A program made the translations under genes and the position numbers. Positions 1 through 7,814 of a stretch of DNA of 64,000 nt are shown in pieces (position 1 is the stretch's first letter; every line of letters starts with the position of its first letter). The stretch is from AV69 sp963742315 (GTDB taxonomy: Bacteria > Verrucomicrobiota > Verrucomicrobiia > Chthoniobacterales > UBA10450). The stretch spans positions 972,009 to 1,036,008 of the forward strand of contig CAVULE010000003.1 in assembly GCA_963742315.1 (NCBI GenBank), given 5' to 3'. Below the pieces are notes generated by a model. It ran no database searches, was not told where the DNA came from, and saw nothing but the letters and a program-made list of their open reading frames with translations.

Positions 1-161
1 TCCAGAACCACGTACTTCCCTTTGTACTGGGAAAGGCTATGCGTTTTTCCGGAAGCATCCGGCAGGCTAAAATCGGGCGCAGCCGCGCCGACGGGAGGCG
101 AATCGGCAGCAAAAAGAGTAGTGGCGACGAGCGAACTCAATGCAAGAAGAAGTGTTTTCAT
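1..161 (-). CDS. Redoxin/peroxiredoxin-like exported protein, N-terminal fragment
   Basis: Reading leftward from an ATG at 161, the frame gives a signal peptide (MKTLLLALSSLVATTLFA) followed by GAAAPDFSLPDASGKTHSLS and YKGKYVVL. The 'APDFSLPD' plus 'YKGKYVVL' pattern is the start of AhpC/TSA-Redoxin family thioredoxin folds. The window edge cuts the gene before the catalytic cysteine. It starts 2 bp after the stop of the DsbD-like gene, so the two are probably cotranscribed. The likely role is a periplasmic thiol peroxidase or thioredoxin-like protein reduced through DsbD. Subfamily cannot be assigned. Confidence 0.8.
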   Translation of the reverse strand, partial: MKTLLLALSSLVATTLFAADSPPVGAAAPDFSLPDASGKTHSLSQYKGKYVVL

Positions 162-163
162 AT

Positions 164-2281
164 TTATTGTGACGCGACTGTTCGGTTAATGGTTTCCAGT
201 TTTTCCAAAACGGTGTTTTTAGTGAGCAGTTCCGGGAAGATATACGGTTGCTCCGCCCCTCCCGGATAAAGTACATATAATGGGACACCCGGTCGTCCAA
301 ATTGTTTCAATAATTTCGTAATCGCGGGATCGCCATTAGTCCAATCCGCTTTCAGTTTAACAATTTGCCGCTCCGAAAATGCGGCTTGTACCGCTGCAGT
401 TTCGAGCACGGTCGATTCGTTGAATTTGCAGGTGATGCACCATTCGGCGGTGAAGTCGATGAAGACGGAGTGACCCTGCTGAAGTTCGGAGGCGAGCCTT
501 TCCGGTGTAAATTTTTCCCAGCCGCCAACAGAAGCCGTCGGGTTGGCAACCGCAGCGGCGCTCTGAAATTTATCGCCGATGAAATAAACCCCGCTGCCGA
601 TTACGAGAACGAGCATGAGCAGGAGCACCACACCACGGGTCTTGGCCGAAGCCAAAGGTGTGAGAAAGGCACCTTTCATCCAGCAGGCGACGCTGAGGAC
701 GAGAAGAAAAGCGCACGTCCAGATCAGGGAAGCAACGCCGCGCTGAGCGCCGAGCACAGAAAGCAAAAAGAGCAGAGTCGCGATCAGCAAAAAACCCATG
801 AGCTGTTTCACTCGCACCATCCACGGCCCGGGCTTGGGCAAAAATTTGAGCCACGCCGGCTGTGCGCTGAGTAGAAAATAAGGAGCGCTCATTCCCAGCG
901 CGATTGAGCCGAACATGAGCAAAATAACCGTGGCGGATTGAGTGAAAGCGAAGCCAAGAGCGGTGCCAAGAAATGGAGCGGTGCAGGGCGTGGCCAGCAC
1001 GGTTGCGAACACGCCCTGAAAAAATGAGCCGGCATCGCCGTGCATCGAGCCTTCAGCGACGACGGCCCGCCGACTTAACCACTGCGGCAAATTAATTTCG
1101 AAAACGCCAAAGAGATTGAGGGCAAAAACGAGCACAACCGCGCTCATGAAAAGCACGAAATAGGGATTGGTGAATTGCGCCGCCCAAACAGGCTGGCCGC
1201 CCGCGGTTTTAATGAGCACCAGGACAAGTGCCAGGCCGAGAAACCAGGCGAAAATCCCGGCGATGAAGGCGAGACCACTGCGAAAAATACGGGCTCGGCT
1301 CTGACCGGCTTGCTGAATAAAACCGAAAATCTTCAGCGAGATTACCGGTAAGACGCACGGCATCAGATTGAGAATGAAACCTCCGATGAAGCCGAAAATA
1401 AGGAAGCGGAAAACGTCTCTCGATGTCGAATTCTCGTTAGAGGCTGCCATTTCGGAGCCAACCGAAACCTCCCAGGCACTGCGATCCGGTGCGTCAGCGG
1501 CACTTCCGAAAACGATCAGCCCGGGCAGCGATTTGAAGTTTTGCTTCGCGTTATCGAGCGGAATACGAAGGGTGTAGTTAGCCCCTTCGTGCGATTCCAA
1601 GTGCGGGTGACCAACGGCAACATTCTCCGGAGGCGAGGGAAAGAAGTCGACGAACGGAAATTTCGCCAGTTCAGGTTGGGTAACGTTCAAAACTAGTCCG
1701 GCCGCATCGCTTTTCCAGGAAGCGGAAAAGTTGGCCGCGGGCGACCCCGGCAACTGCTTTTGAAAGCGCGTGAAAAGGTCTGTATTTGCCGGCGAGTTAG
1801 TCGCCGCGCTCGGGAGCGACAATGTCGAGACTGCGTCGCCCGGAATGCAAATCTTCTCACAAACAAGCCAATTCACTTTCGCCGACAATTTCACCGCCGA
1901 ATTGGTGGAGTTCTTTGCTGGCGTGACCTGTTGAATCAAAAGCACTTCGTCGTGATAGCCGTAGATTTGAATATCACCCGGTTCCTGAAGCTTCAGCGGA
2001 ATCGGCCATTGAATGCCGCCGACGCGCCACCCTTCCGGTAATTCCCATTTGATATCGGTGGGAATGCCAGCGTCACCCGGATACTTCCAGTAGGTATGCC
2101 AGTGCGGCTGCATTTTTAACCGCACGCCAACCAGAAACGGCTCCCCAGGAACAACGGCGTCCACATTTGCCAGGGCGTCGGCTTGGACGAGCTGTTTGCC
2201 CTGGTAAATCTGCCCCTGTGCCGTCATCGCGATCAATGCCGACACCCCAAGGAAAAATACCGAACGCCGGACTGCGTCCAT
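164..2281 (-). CDS. dsbD: DsbD/ScsB-like thiol:disulfide interchange protein
   Basis: A cytoplasmic-membrane reductase that passes electrons from cytoplasmic thioredoxin to periplasmic proteins. From the ATG at 2281 (a GTG lies 15 bp upstream) the 705-aa protein has a signal peptide, an N-terminal periplasmic domain with a cysteine pair (VCEKIC, about residues 141 and 145), a multi-helix DsbD channel domain with the two essential membrane cysteines (MPCVLP near 309, ATPCTAPF near 433), and a C-terminal thioredoxin domain with WCITC (cysteines near 615 and 618). All three redox pairs are intact and the length suits the DsbD/ScsB group. The adjacent redoxin is a plausible client. Confidence 0.93.
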   Translation of the reverse strand: MDAVRRSVFFLGVSALIAMTAQGQIYQGKQLVQADALANVDAVVPGEPFLVGVRLKMQPHWHTYWKYPGDAGIPTDIKWELPEGWRVGGIQWPIPLKLQEPGDIQIYGYHDEVLLIQQVTPAKNSTNSAVKLSAKVNWLVCEKICIPGDAVSTLSLPSAATNSPANTDLFTRFQKQLPGSPAANFSASWKSDAAGLVLNVTQPELAKFPFVDFFPSPPENVAVGHPHLESHEGANYTLRIPLDNAKQNFKSLPGLIVFGSAADAPDRSAWEVSVGSEMAASNENSTSRDVFRFLIFGFIGGFILNLMPCVLPVISLKIFGFIQQAGQSRARIFRSGLAFIAGIFAWFLGLALVLVLIKTAGGQPVWAAQFTNPYFVLFMSAVVLVFALNLFGVFEINLPQWLSRRAVVAEGSMHGDAGSFFQGVFATVLATPCTAPFLGTALGFAFTQSATVILLMFGSIALGMSAPYFLLSAQPAWLKFLPKPGPWMVRVKQLMGFLLIATLLFLLSVLGAQRGVASLIWTCAFLLVLSVACWMKGAFLTPLASAKTRGVVLLLMLVLVIGSGVYFIGDKFQSAAAVANPTASVGGWEKFTPERLASELQQGHSVFIDFTAEWCITCKFNESTVLETAAVQAAFSERQIVKLKADWTNGDPAITKLLKQFGRPGVPLYVLYPGGAEQPYIFPELLTKNTVLEKLETINRTVASQ

Positions 2282-2353
2282 ATGATTACTTATCACTCCA
2301 CCTCGGTTCGGGCAATGGCTGGAGCTGGCTCATATCGTGCTGATAAAAGGAGA

Positions 2354-2578
2354 ATGCGTTACTTCGTCGTCGTTGCACTGATTGTGCTAGGCGTGATTTT
2401 CTTGCGACAGAAAAAGGCGGACGATTCTGTCCCCCAAAAAACGGCGGAAGCGGTGGCCCAGGCAACATTGACGCCGCGCCCGGCCAGCGAGCACGATTGG
2501 GCAAAGGCCGCAATTGATCGGACGAACGCAGTGAAGCAACAAGTGAAACGCGAACGTGCGTCGAACGAAGTGCCCTGA
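2354..2578 (+). CDS. Small single-pass membrane protein, unknown function
   Basis: Divergent from dsbD. The 74-aa product begins MRYFVVVALIVLGVIFL, a single hydrophobic helix, and continues with a charged tail rich in Lys, Arg and Asp. An AAAGGAGA motif sits almost against this ATG. The close spacing leaves open an upstream ATG in the same frame, which would put the motif inside the gene. No family recognised. The charged tail suggests a bitopic membrane anchor or a small accessory protein, which is inference only. Confidence 0.45.
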   Translation: MRYFVVVALIVLGVIFLRQKKADDSVPQKTAEAVAQATLTPRPASEHDWAKAAIDRTNAVKQQVKRERASNEVP

Positions 2579-2693
2579 ATGGTCAGGGATCAATGTAGTA
2601 AACCTCGTTCAAGCCAAAGCCCATGACACCGGTCGGGCTTTTGAGAATAGCAGTGCAACTGTTCGCAACCCTAGTCCGGTGAACAAAGTCGCG

Positions 2694-3260
2694 TTAATGC
2701 TGCGCGCTCTGCGCCAGGGCCTTGGCCTGGATGGCCTGCTTAAGTGTCTGCGCTGACATGGCGTGCCCGGCGGACGCTGCGACCTCATTTTTGCCAAGCT
2801 GGGTAACGTCGCTTAAGGGCGATCCCTCGTTCGTAAAAGCGGCGTCGCGCCCGGCCTCATCTTTCTTAACCCGGAAACGTCCATGCATGATGCCGACGAG
2901 CGGAACGAACTGAGTGCCGTTGTTTTCCACAAACAAGATGTCGCGATCACCGACCTTGAATTTCGGCGCATCGGTCACCTCCATCGTCTCACTGCCCACT
3001 GTACCGCCAAGCATTTGCAAAGTGATTTGCGCTCCCGGCTTTCCTTTAATCGCGTCCTCTACCTTAAAAGTAACATAACTGTTGATGTGGCGCTGACCAC
3101 CTTCCCCAACCCATTGAGAACGAACATCAGTAACCGTTCCCTGAAAGATTACTTCGGCACGGCTGACGAGCTCATCAAAGGAAGGTGGAATGACTGTCGT
3201 GGCGAGTGCGCTGCAGCCGATCGCGAGGATCCCAGCGCAAGTGAGTAGATACCTTTTCAT
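2694..3260 (-). CDS. Secreted protein found beside a matrixin, unknown function
   Basis: The ATG at 3260 opens a signal peptide (MKRYLLTCAGILAIGCSALA), so it is preferred to the upstream in-frame start at 3299. The mature protein of about 168 aa has the order 'SFDELVSRAEVIFQGTV', 'VTFKVEDAIKGK', 'LQMLGGTVG', 'FKVGDRDILFVE' and 'GIMHGRFRV', a compact beta-rich pattern. I recall similar secreted proteins next to matrixin-type metalloproteases in Acidobacteria and Verrucomicrobia. The matrixin lies immediately upstream in the same direction, so a role as partner or inhibitor of that protease is possible but unproven. Confidence 0.75.
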   Translation of the reverse strand: MKRYLLTCAGILAIGCSALATTVIPPSFDELVSRAEVIFQGTVTDVRSQWVGEGGQRHINSYVTFKVEDAIKGKPGAQITLQMLGGTVGSETMEVTDAPKFKVGDRDILFVENNGTQFVPLVGIMHGRFRVKKDEAGRDAAFTNEGSPLSDVTQLGKNEVAASAGHAMSAQTLKQAIQAKALAQSAQH

Positions 3261-3437
3261 ATGTAAACGTGATAACTTAATCTGCTTTGAATTCGGCATA
3301 GTTCAGTTTTGAGGGGGTGGACTAAGCAGAGTCATTAATCGACATCGCAAGCGCTGACGATCTTGTTAACCCGATGGTGTTCGCAGCAGACGCGACGCTT
3401 GCCGGCGGTGCCAGAGCTGAAGTCTGTGTTCGTTTGC

Positions 3438-4180
3438 TCAACGTTGAGTCAAGCTCCAGCCAGCCGGAAGCGTTGGACCATTGGCGCTGCCGGTGAAGAC
3501 ATTGTTGTCGAGATACCAGAGGGTGGTTCCCTGGACGCTCGGACCATAAAGCACGTAATCGGGCTTGCCGTCCCCGTTGAAATCGGCCGCTCCTATCAAA
3601 GTGTAGCCGCTTGCAATCGTCGGCCCATATGCGCCGCTAATCAAAGTAGGGCCGGACAAGTACCAGATCGCCGTTTGGCGCGTGCTTGCATTGTAGAGGA
3701 GATAATCGGGCTTCCCGTCGCCGTTGAAGTCCGCAACACCAACTACTCTCCAATTAGCTGGAAGCGTTGGAGCAAAAGCGCCGTTCACAAAAGCATTATT
3801 GTTCAGATACCAGATCGCGGTTTGGCGCGTGCCGGCGTTGTAAAGCAAATAGTCGGGTTTGTCGTCTGCGTTGAAATCGGACACCGTCACCAACTCCCAA
3901 CCACTGGGAAGGCTCGGGCCATAAGCCACGCCAATAAAGGTCGTTCCCGACAAATACCAGATCGCTGTTTGGCGTGTGCTGGCATTGAAGAGCAAATAAT
4001 CGGGCTGGCTATCGCCATTAAAGTCCGCCACACCAACTACTCTCCAACCAGCCGGAAGAGTGGGAGCGTAGGTGCCGGCGACAAAAGCATTGTTGTTCAA
4101 GTACCAGACCGCTGTCTGGCGCGTGCTGACATTGTAAAGAAGATAATCGGGCTCCCCGTCGCCGTTAAAGTCGTAGAGCG
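3438..4180 (-). repeat. Five 147-bp tandem repeats encoding FG-GAP-like modules
   Basis: The 3' half of the matrixin gene consists of five direct repeats of about 147 bp, each encoding one 49-aa module. The modules alternate in similarity: 1 and 3 share 'WYLNNNAF', while 2 and 4 share 'WYLSG'. This suggests duplication of a two-module unit. Confidence 0.85.
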
Positions 4181-4907
4181 GAGTTGGCGTAGCCTCTGGG
4201 ACCGCCAGGGGGGTCGGGGCTCCATAGAGCGCTTGCGCCCCCGCGATGTCATCACTTGAGAGCGTCTCGCGATTGCTCATCATCGAATTCATAATCGCAT
4301 CCACGTGTTGCCCATGATCATCTGGGTGATCCAGACCCAGCGCGTGGCCGAGCTCATGAATAAGAACACGGCGGATTTCGGCAATGGGCCACCTGTTCGA
4401 GCCAAAACGCAGCGGACCCCGATACGAGTCGAACGATTGATTTCTGTTAAAGAGAACGTCCGCCTCGGTAATATTGCTACTGGAAGAACGGTAGGACGTC
4501 ACTGCCAGCGTGCCTGATCCAAATTTTTGGCCGAATACGGTGTCGGAGAAGACGATCGCGTTGACGCCGTCACCGGAGGAAACGGGAGGACTGGCTACAT
4601 TGCCATTATATTGCAACCGGGCCATGACGTTGTTCCACGCCGCGAGTGCTGGTGCTGCTGCGGTATCCCACGAAGTATTGCCGTCAATGAGCGTGCGCCC
4701 TGCAGAACCGAGGCCCATCTGGAAAGTCACAACCGTTCCAGCCGGCCACTTTACACCCTCGAGCGCGTAGCCGTTTGCACGGCGGGAAACGAGCGCGAAA
4801 ACGGCCAAAACAATTAGGACCGAGAGCAACTGCAGCGGTGAGACAGCTCTCCTGGGCGTGGGATACCGCCGGGGCAGCCGGAAGAGTGTAAATCCCATAA
4901 TCAGCAT
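3438..4907 (-). CDS. Matrixin-family zinc metalloprotease with five FG-GAP-like repeats
   Basis: Secreted 489-aa protease. A hydrophobic segment at residues about 25-40 acts as signal or anchor. The catalytic domain (about 45-235) carries HELGHALGLDH, with zinc ligands H184, H188 and H194, followed by a Met-turn-like 'AIMNSMM'. Residues about 246-489 are five tandem repeats of about 49 aa beginning 'DFNGDGxPDYLLYN' with 'TRQTAIWYL', an FG-GAP/VCBS-type calcium-binding propeller motif. At the DNA level this is a 147-bp tandem repeat. No cysteine-switch propeptide is seen. A start three codons later (4898) is equally possible. Metzincin assignment is firm; substrate unknown. Confidence 0.9.
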   Translation of the reverse strand: MLIMGFTLFRLPRRYPTPRRAVSPLQLLSVLIVLAVFALVSRRANGYALEGVKWPAGTVVTFQMGLGSAGRTLIDGNTSWDTAAAPALAAWNNVMARLQYNGNVASPPVSSGDGVNAIVFSDTVFGQKFGSGTLAVTSYRSSSSNITEADVLFNRNQSFDSYRGPLRFGSNRWPIAEIRRVLIHELGHALGLDHPDDHGQHVDAIMNSMMSNRETLSSDDIAGAQALYGAPTPLAVPEATPTPLYDFNGDGEPDYLLYNVSTRQTAVWYLNNNAFVAGTYAPTLPAGWRVVGVADFNGDSQPDYLLFNASTRQTAIWYLSGTTFIGVAYGPSLPSGWELVTVSDFNADDKPDYLLYNAGTRQTAIWYLNNNAFVNGAFAPTLPANWRVVGVADFNGDGKPDYLLYNASTRQTAIWYLSGPTLISGAYGPTIASGYTLIGAADFNGDGKPDYVLYGPSVQGTTLWYLDNNVFTGSANGPTLPAGWSLTQR

Positions 4908-5153
4908 AAAAGCACGAAGTATGCGAAGAGATACGAGTGCTATACCACACCCAAATCTTAATGTCGTAGAAATGCGAAACGACCAGAGTCAATACGCGCT
5001 ATGGCAGATATTCTGGAGTAATACTCTTCTTCGCAAATCTGCGTCGCCAGCATTGCCGCAAGCAGTCTAAACGAGCATGCGCAAGTCCCGCTTCCGCCTG
5101 GACAGCCAATCGGGCCGAAACGGCGGCTACCGGATTAACTCGCCCGGGCAGCG

Positions 5154-5645
5154 TCAAGGAACGAGGAAGATCTTCTGCGAGTAGGGATCCTTGACCTTGC
5201 TCCCAGATTGGTAGCCCGTCACATCGACATAACCGCCGTTGGGGTCGTAAGGACTGAAAACGTACCCAGGTTTCCCGGGAACAGCTTTTGCCACGGGAAA
5301 TTGCGCGGCGCTATTTGACGAGGAACTCCGCGGCGTCGCGCTCGGCCGTGGCGTAACTGCAGTTGATGGTCGCGTCTCCTCCTGCTGGGGTGGTGGCGAA
5401 GTGGCGGTCGAGGACGTCACCGTCCGCGGCGCTTGGACAGGCGTTGCCGTCGCTTGCGGAGGCATGGCCTCCACCATGGGTTGCCCTTCGTAAACTGTCG
5501 TCTCTGTGTTCGACTGCTCGCCGTGCCGGAACAAATGGACCGGAGCCGTCACAACTGCTGCGGAAGTCGAGGCCACATTTTCCGCCGTGCGGCAACCGAG
5601 AACGCCAAGAGCCAGTAGGAAAGTGAATGCGGCACCGCGGATCAT
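5154..5645 (-). CDS. Lipoprotein with conserved C-terminal module, unknown function
   Basis: The 163-aa protein begins with a lipoprotein signal ending in LGVLGC (lipidated Cys near 18). A low-complexity Pro/Thr/Ser linker (about 55-115) follows. The compact C-terminus contains 'VPGKPGYVFSPYD', 'GGYVDVTGY' and 'VKDPYSQKIFLVP'. This C-terminal pattern seems to recur in Verrucomicrobia lipoproteins, from memory only. The layout fits an outer-membrane or periplasmic lipoprotein with a flexible spacer. It lies 13 bp from the threonine aldolase gene on the same strand. Function unknown. Confidence 0.75.
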   Translation of the reverse strand: MIRGAAFTFLLALGVLGCRTAENVASTSAAVVTAPVHLFRHGEQSNTETTVYEGQPMVEAMPPQATATPVQAPRTVTSSTATSPPPQQEETRPSTAVTPRPSATPRSSSSNSAAQFPVAKAVPGKPGYVFSPYDPNGGYVDVTGYQSGSKVKDPYSQKIFLVP

Positions 5646-5658
5646 TGTACGATGTATA

Positions 5659-6711
5659 TCAGCGCGCTGCGGACGCGCAACTTCTCGCCGCCTTGAAATC
5701 AGAGAGGAATGCTGAGATCGCGTCGTCCGTCGCTGACCATGCGCACATCAAGCGATAAATGTCCGGCTCGATGAACTTGTAAAAATCCCAGCCGCGCTCG
5801 CGTAGGTTCTGCGCAACCATCACATCGAGACGACAAAATACCGCGTTTGCTTCAACCGGAAACACAATCTCAGCCCCGCAACTGCGCAGGCCGCTGGCTA
5901 ATTTGAGCGCTGCGTCATTCGCCTGCCGCGCGTTTTTCAGCCAGACTTCATCTTTCAACAAGGCGAGCCAGGGCGCCGCCAAAAAGCGCAGTTTGGACGC
6001 GAGATGTCCGCCCTGCTTTGCCCGATAATCGAAGTCGGCACTGTGCCTTTTGTTGAAGAAAATGACGATCTCGCCTGCCGCCAGACCGTTCTTCGTTCCG
6101 CCGAAGCAAAGGACTTCCACGCCCGCCCTCCACGTAATTTCCTTCGGGGCGCATCGAAGTGTGCCGATCGCATTCGCGAAACGCGCGCCGTCCATATGCA
6201 AAAACATCCCGCGCTTGTTTGCGAATGCTGAAATCTCGCGAACCTCATCAGGGATATAGACTGTTCCCACTTCCGTCACCTGCGCGAGACTGATTACGCG
6301 CGGCTTGTGCGAATGTATTTCGTGTTGCCGTGCCAGGGCCGCTTCCACTTCGCGCAAATCAATCTTCCCCTTCGTGCCGGGCGTTGGAATCAGTTTAGAT
6401 CCACCTGTGTAAAATTCGCACGCGCCGCATTCGTCGTTGTCGATATGCGCGTACTCGTGACAGATGACACTGTGAAATGGCTGGCAAAGTTGTGCCAGCG
6501 CGAGCGCGTTGGCTGCCGTCCCATTGGAGACGAGAAAAACGTCGCAATCGATTTCAAAAAGCTCACGGACGCGATCACACAGGCGCTGAGTCCATTGATC
6601 ATCACCGTAAGCGGCCGCTGCGCCGGCATTCGCGTCCTGAAGCGCAGCGCCCGCTTCCGGGCAAAGGCCCGCGGTATTGTCACTCGCGAACTCCTGGCGC
6701 CGCGCAATCAT
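5659..6711 (-). CDS. ltaE: Low-specificity L-threonine aldolase
   Basis: A PLP enzyme cleaving L-threonine or allo-threonine to glycine and acetaldehyde. The 350-aa protein shows the fold-type I aldolase signature: 'FASDNTAG' at the N-terminus, 'SNGTAANALAL', 'HMDGARFANA' with the PLP-pyridine Asp near 174, and 'CFGGTKNGL' with the Schiff-base lysine K207. Length is normal for the family. It joins kbl, tdh, gcvT and gcvH elsewhere in the window as a third way to make or use glycine. Confidence 0.9.
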   Translation of the reverse strand: MIARRQEFASDNTAGLCPEAGAALQDANAGAAAAYGDDQWTQRLCDRVRELFEIDCDVFLVSNGTAANALALAQLCQPFHSVICHEYAHIDNDECGACEFYTGGSKLIPTPGTKGKIDLREVEAALARQHEIHSHKPRVISLAQVTEVGTVYIPDEVREISAFANKRGMFLHMDGARFANAIGTLRCAPKEITWRAGVEVLCFGGTKNGLAAGEIVIFFNKRHSADFDYRAKQGGHLASKLRFLAAPWLALLKDEVWLKNARQANDAALKLASGLRSCGAEIVFPVEANAVFCRLDVMVAQNLRERGWDFYKFIEPDIYRLMCAWSATDDAISAFLSDFKAARSCASAAR

Positions 6712-6803
6712 GCTGCCTGTCGCTACCCGAGTTTCCCGATTCGAGCAATTGAATGATACCGGTCTCGAGTAGTCTTGAGTTTATCGAAGGGCAGTCGATC
6801 CAC

Positions 6804-7604
6804 CTAGGTTGTCGCTTTCGCCTGGCTCAAATGCGGCAGACAATATTCTTCGCCGTTGCGCGCCACCCGAAACTCGAGATTTGGATCCGTCGCTTCTGTC
6901 GCCCCGCAAATCGCGCAACGATGCAGTGCCTCCGCTTCAGCTTCGCGTGTTTGCAGTTCAAAACGGCGGCGGCGTGCGGTCACATCACGGCGCTGGCGAG
7001 CGTCACGCACGATACCGGGACCGAAGAAGATCAAGTAATTGGCCATCGCACAAATCGCCGCGGCGCGAAATTGCATCGAACCGACAACGATTTGCAGAAG
7101 CAAAACGGCAGCCGAAAACCAGGCGATCCATTTCACTTTCATCGGCAGGATGTAGGCGAAATAGATGACGAGATCAGGATAAAAACGGGCGAAAGCGAAA
7201 AAAAGCGAAGTGGTCAGCATCAAATTTGAAAAAGCGGCACCAAAGAAAAAGGCTGCGATGGTCGTGCCGATCATCCCGACCAAATAAAAAATGGTCAGCT
7301 TGAACGCACCCCAGGCTGATTCGAGCCCGTTGCCCATCCACCAAAGAAAGAGAATGTAAAAAGCGACGTTCACCCAATCGGGTAATGGCAGCATGCTCGC
7401 CATTTGCGGAATGAAAATATAAGTGATCAGTCGCCAGACTTCGCCGTGCATGACTGCAACAGGATCGAGATCGAGCAATCGGAGATAACCCGGATTCACT
7501 TTCTCGAGGACGAAGACGAGCGCGGTAAGGAAACCGACATAACGGAGCAAGCCGGGAACGGCGAGAAAACCGATCCGCCGTTCGAGTTTGTCGAGCCACG
7601 TCAT
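6804..7604 (-). CDS. Rhomboid-like membrane protein with zinc-ribbon tail, probably not a protease
   Basis: The 266-aa protein has about six membrane segments arranged like a rhomboid: 'GEVWRLITYIF', 'WVNVAFYILFLWWMGNGLE', 'FYLVGMIGT', then 'LTTSLFFAFARFYPD'. The GxSG motif and the catalytic His of rhomboid proteases are absent, so it resembles the inactive rhomboid-like group. The soluble C-terminal tail has CAIC...C-x2-H, a likely zinc-binding site after a basic segment. Function unknown; perhaps membrane-protein binding, by analogy with iRhoms and derlins. Confidence 0.7.
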   Translation of the reverse strand: MTWLDKLERRIGFLAVPGLLRYVGFLTALVFVLEKVNPGYLRLLDLDPVAVMHGEVWRLITYIFIPQMASMLPLPDWVNVAFYILFLWWMGNGLESAWGAFKLTIFYLVGMIGTTIAAFFFGAAFSNLMLTTSLFFAFARFYPDLVIYFAYILPMKVKWIAWFSAAVLLLQIVVGSMQFRAAAICAMANYLIFFGPGIVRDARQRRDVTARRRRFELQTREAEAEALHRCAICGATEATDPNLEFRVARNGEEYCLPHLSQAKATT

Positions 7605-7676
7605 ACTTCCGGGAGAGTAAAGGCCGGAGTTTGCGTTTTCAAGGTAGCGACGGTTTCGCCCAAGCGCCGGCCAGGA

Positions 7677-7774
7677 ACGCGGGCTTCACGCCTGTGCTCA
7701 AACAGGTCACCAGACCTGTTTTCCTTCAGCCGGCTGAAAGCCCCGCTGGGCGCACAAGCTAAAAGCTTATGTTC
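7677..7774. repeat. Array of small hairpins (repeat family D)
   Basis: The gap between the divergent rhomboid-like and gcvT genes contains successive perfect or near-perfect hairpins: AAACAGGT/ACCTGTTT at 7700-7721, the palindrome TTCAGCCGGCTGAA at 7725-7738, and AGCTAAAAGCT near 7757. Read on the minus strand it follows the plan GGAACA-hairpin-TGTGCGCCCAGCGG-hairpin, the same as the array at 62091-62143. Confidence 0.7.
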
Positions 7775-7814
7775 CGATGCTTGCGTCACTTTCCTCGACG
7801 TCTAGGATGCTCGC

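Noticed and set aside
3438..4180. Regular 147-bp repeats as a possible CRISPR
   Set aside because: The repeats are contiguous, coding and degenerate, and encode FG-GAP-like modules; there are no spacers and no cas genes.
7605..7814. Possible glycine riboswitch upstream of gcvT
   Set aside because: The gap is full of hairpins, but I could not find the conserved tandem glycine-aptamer core; the hairpins match the repeat families instead.
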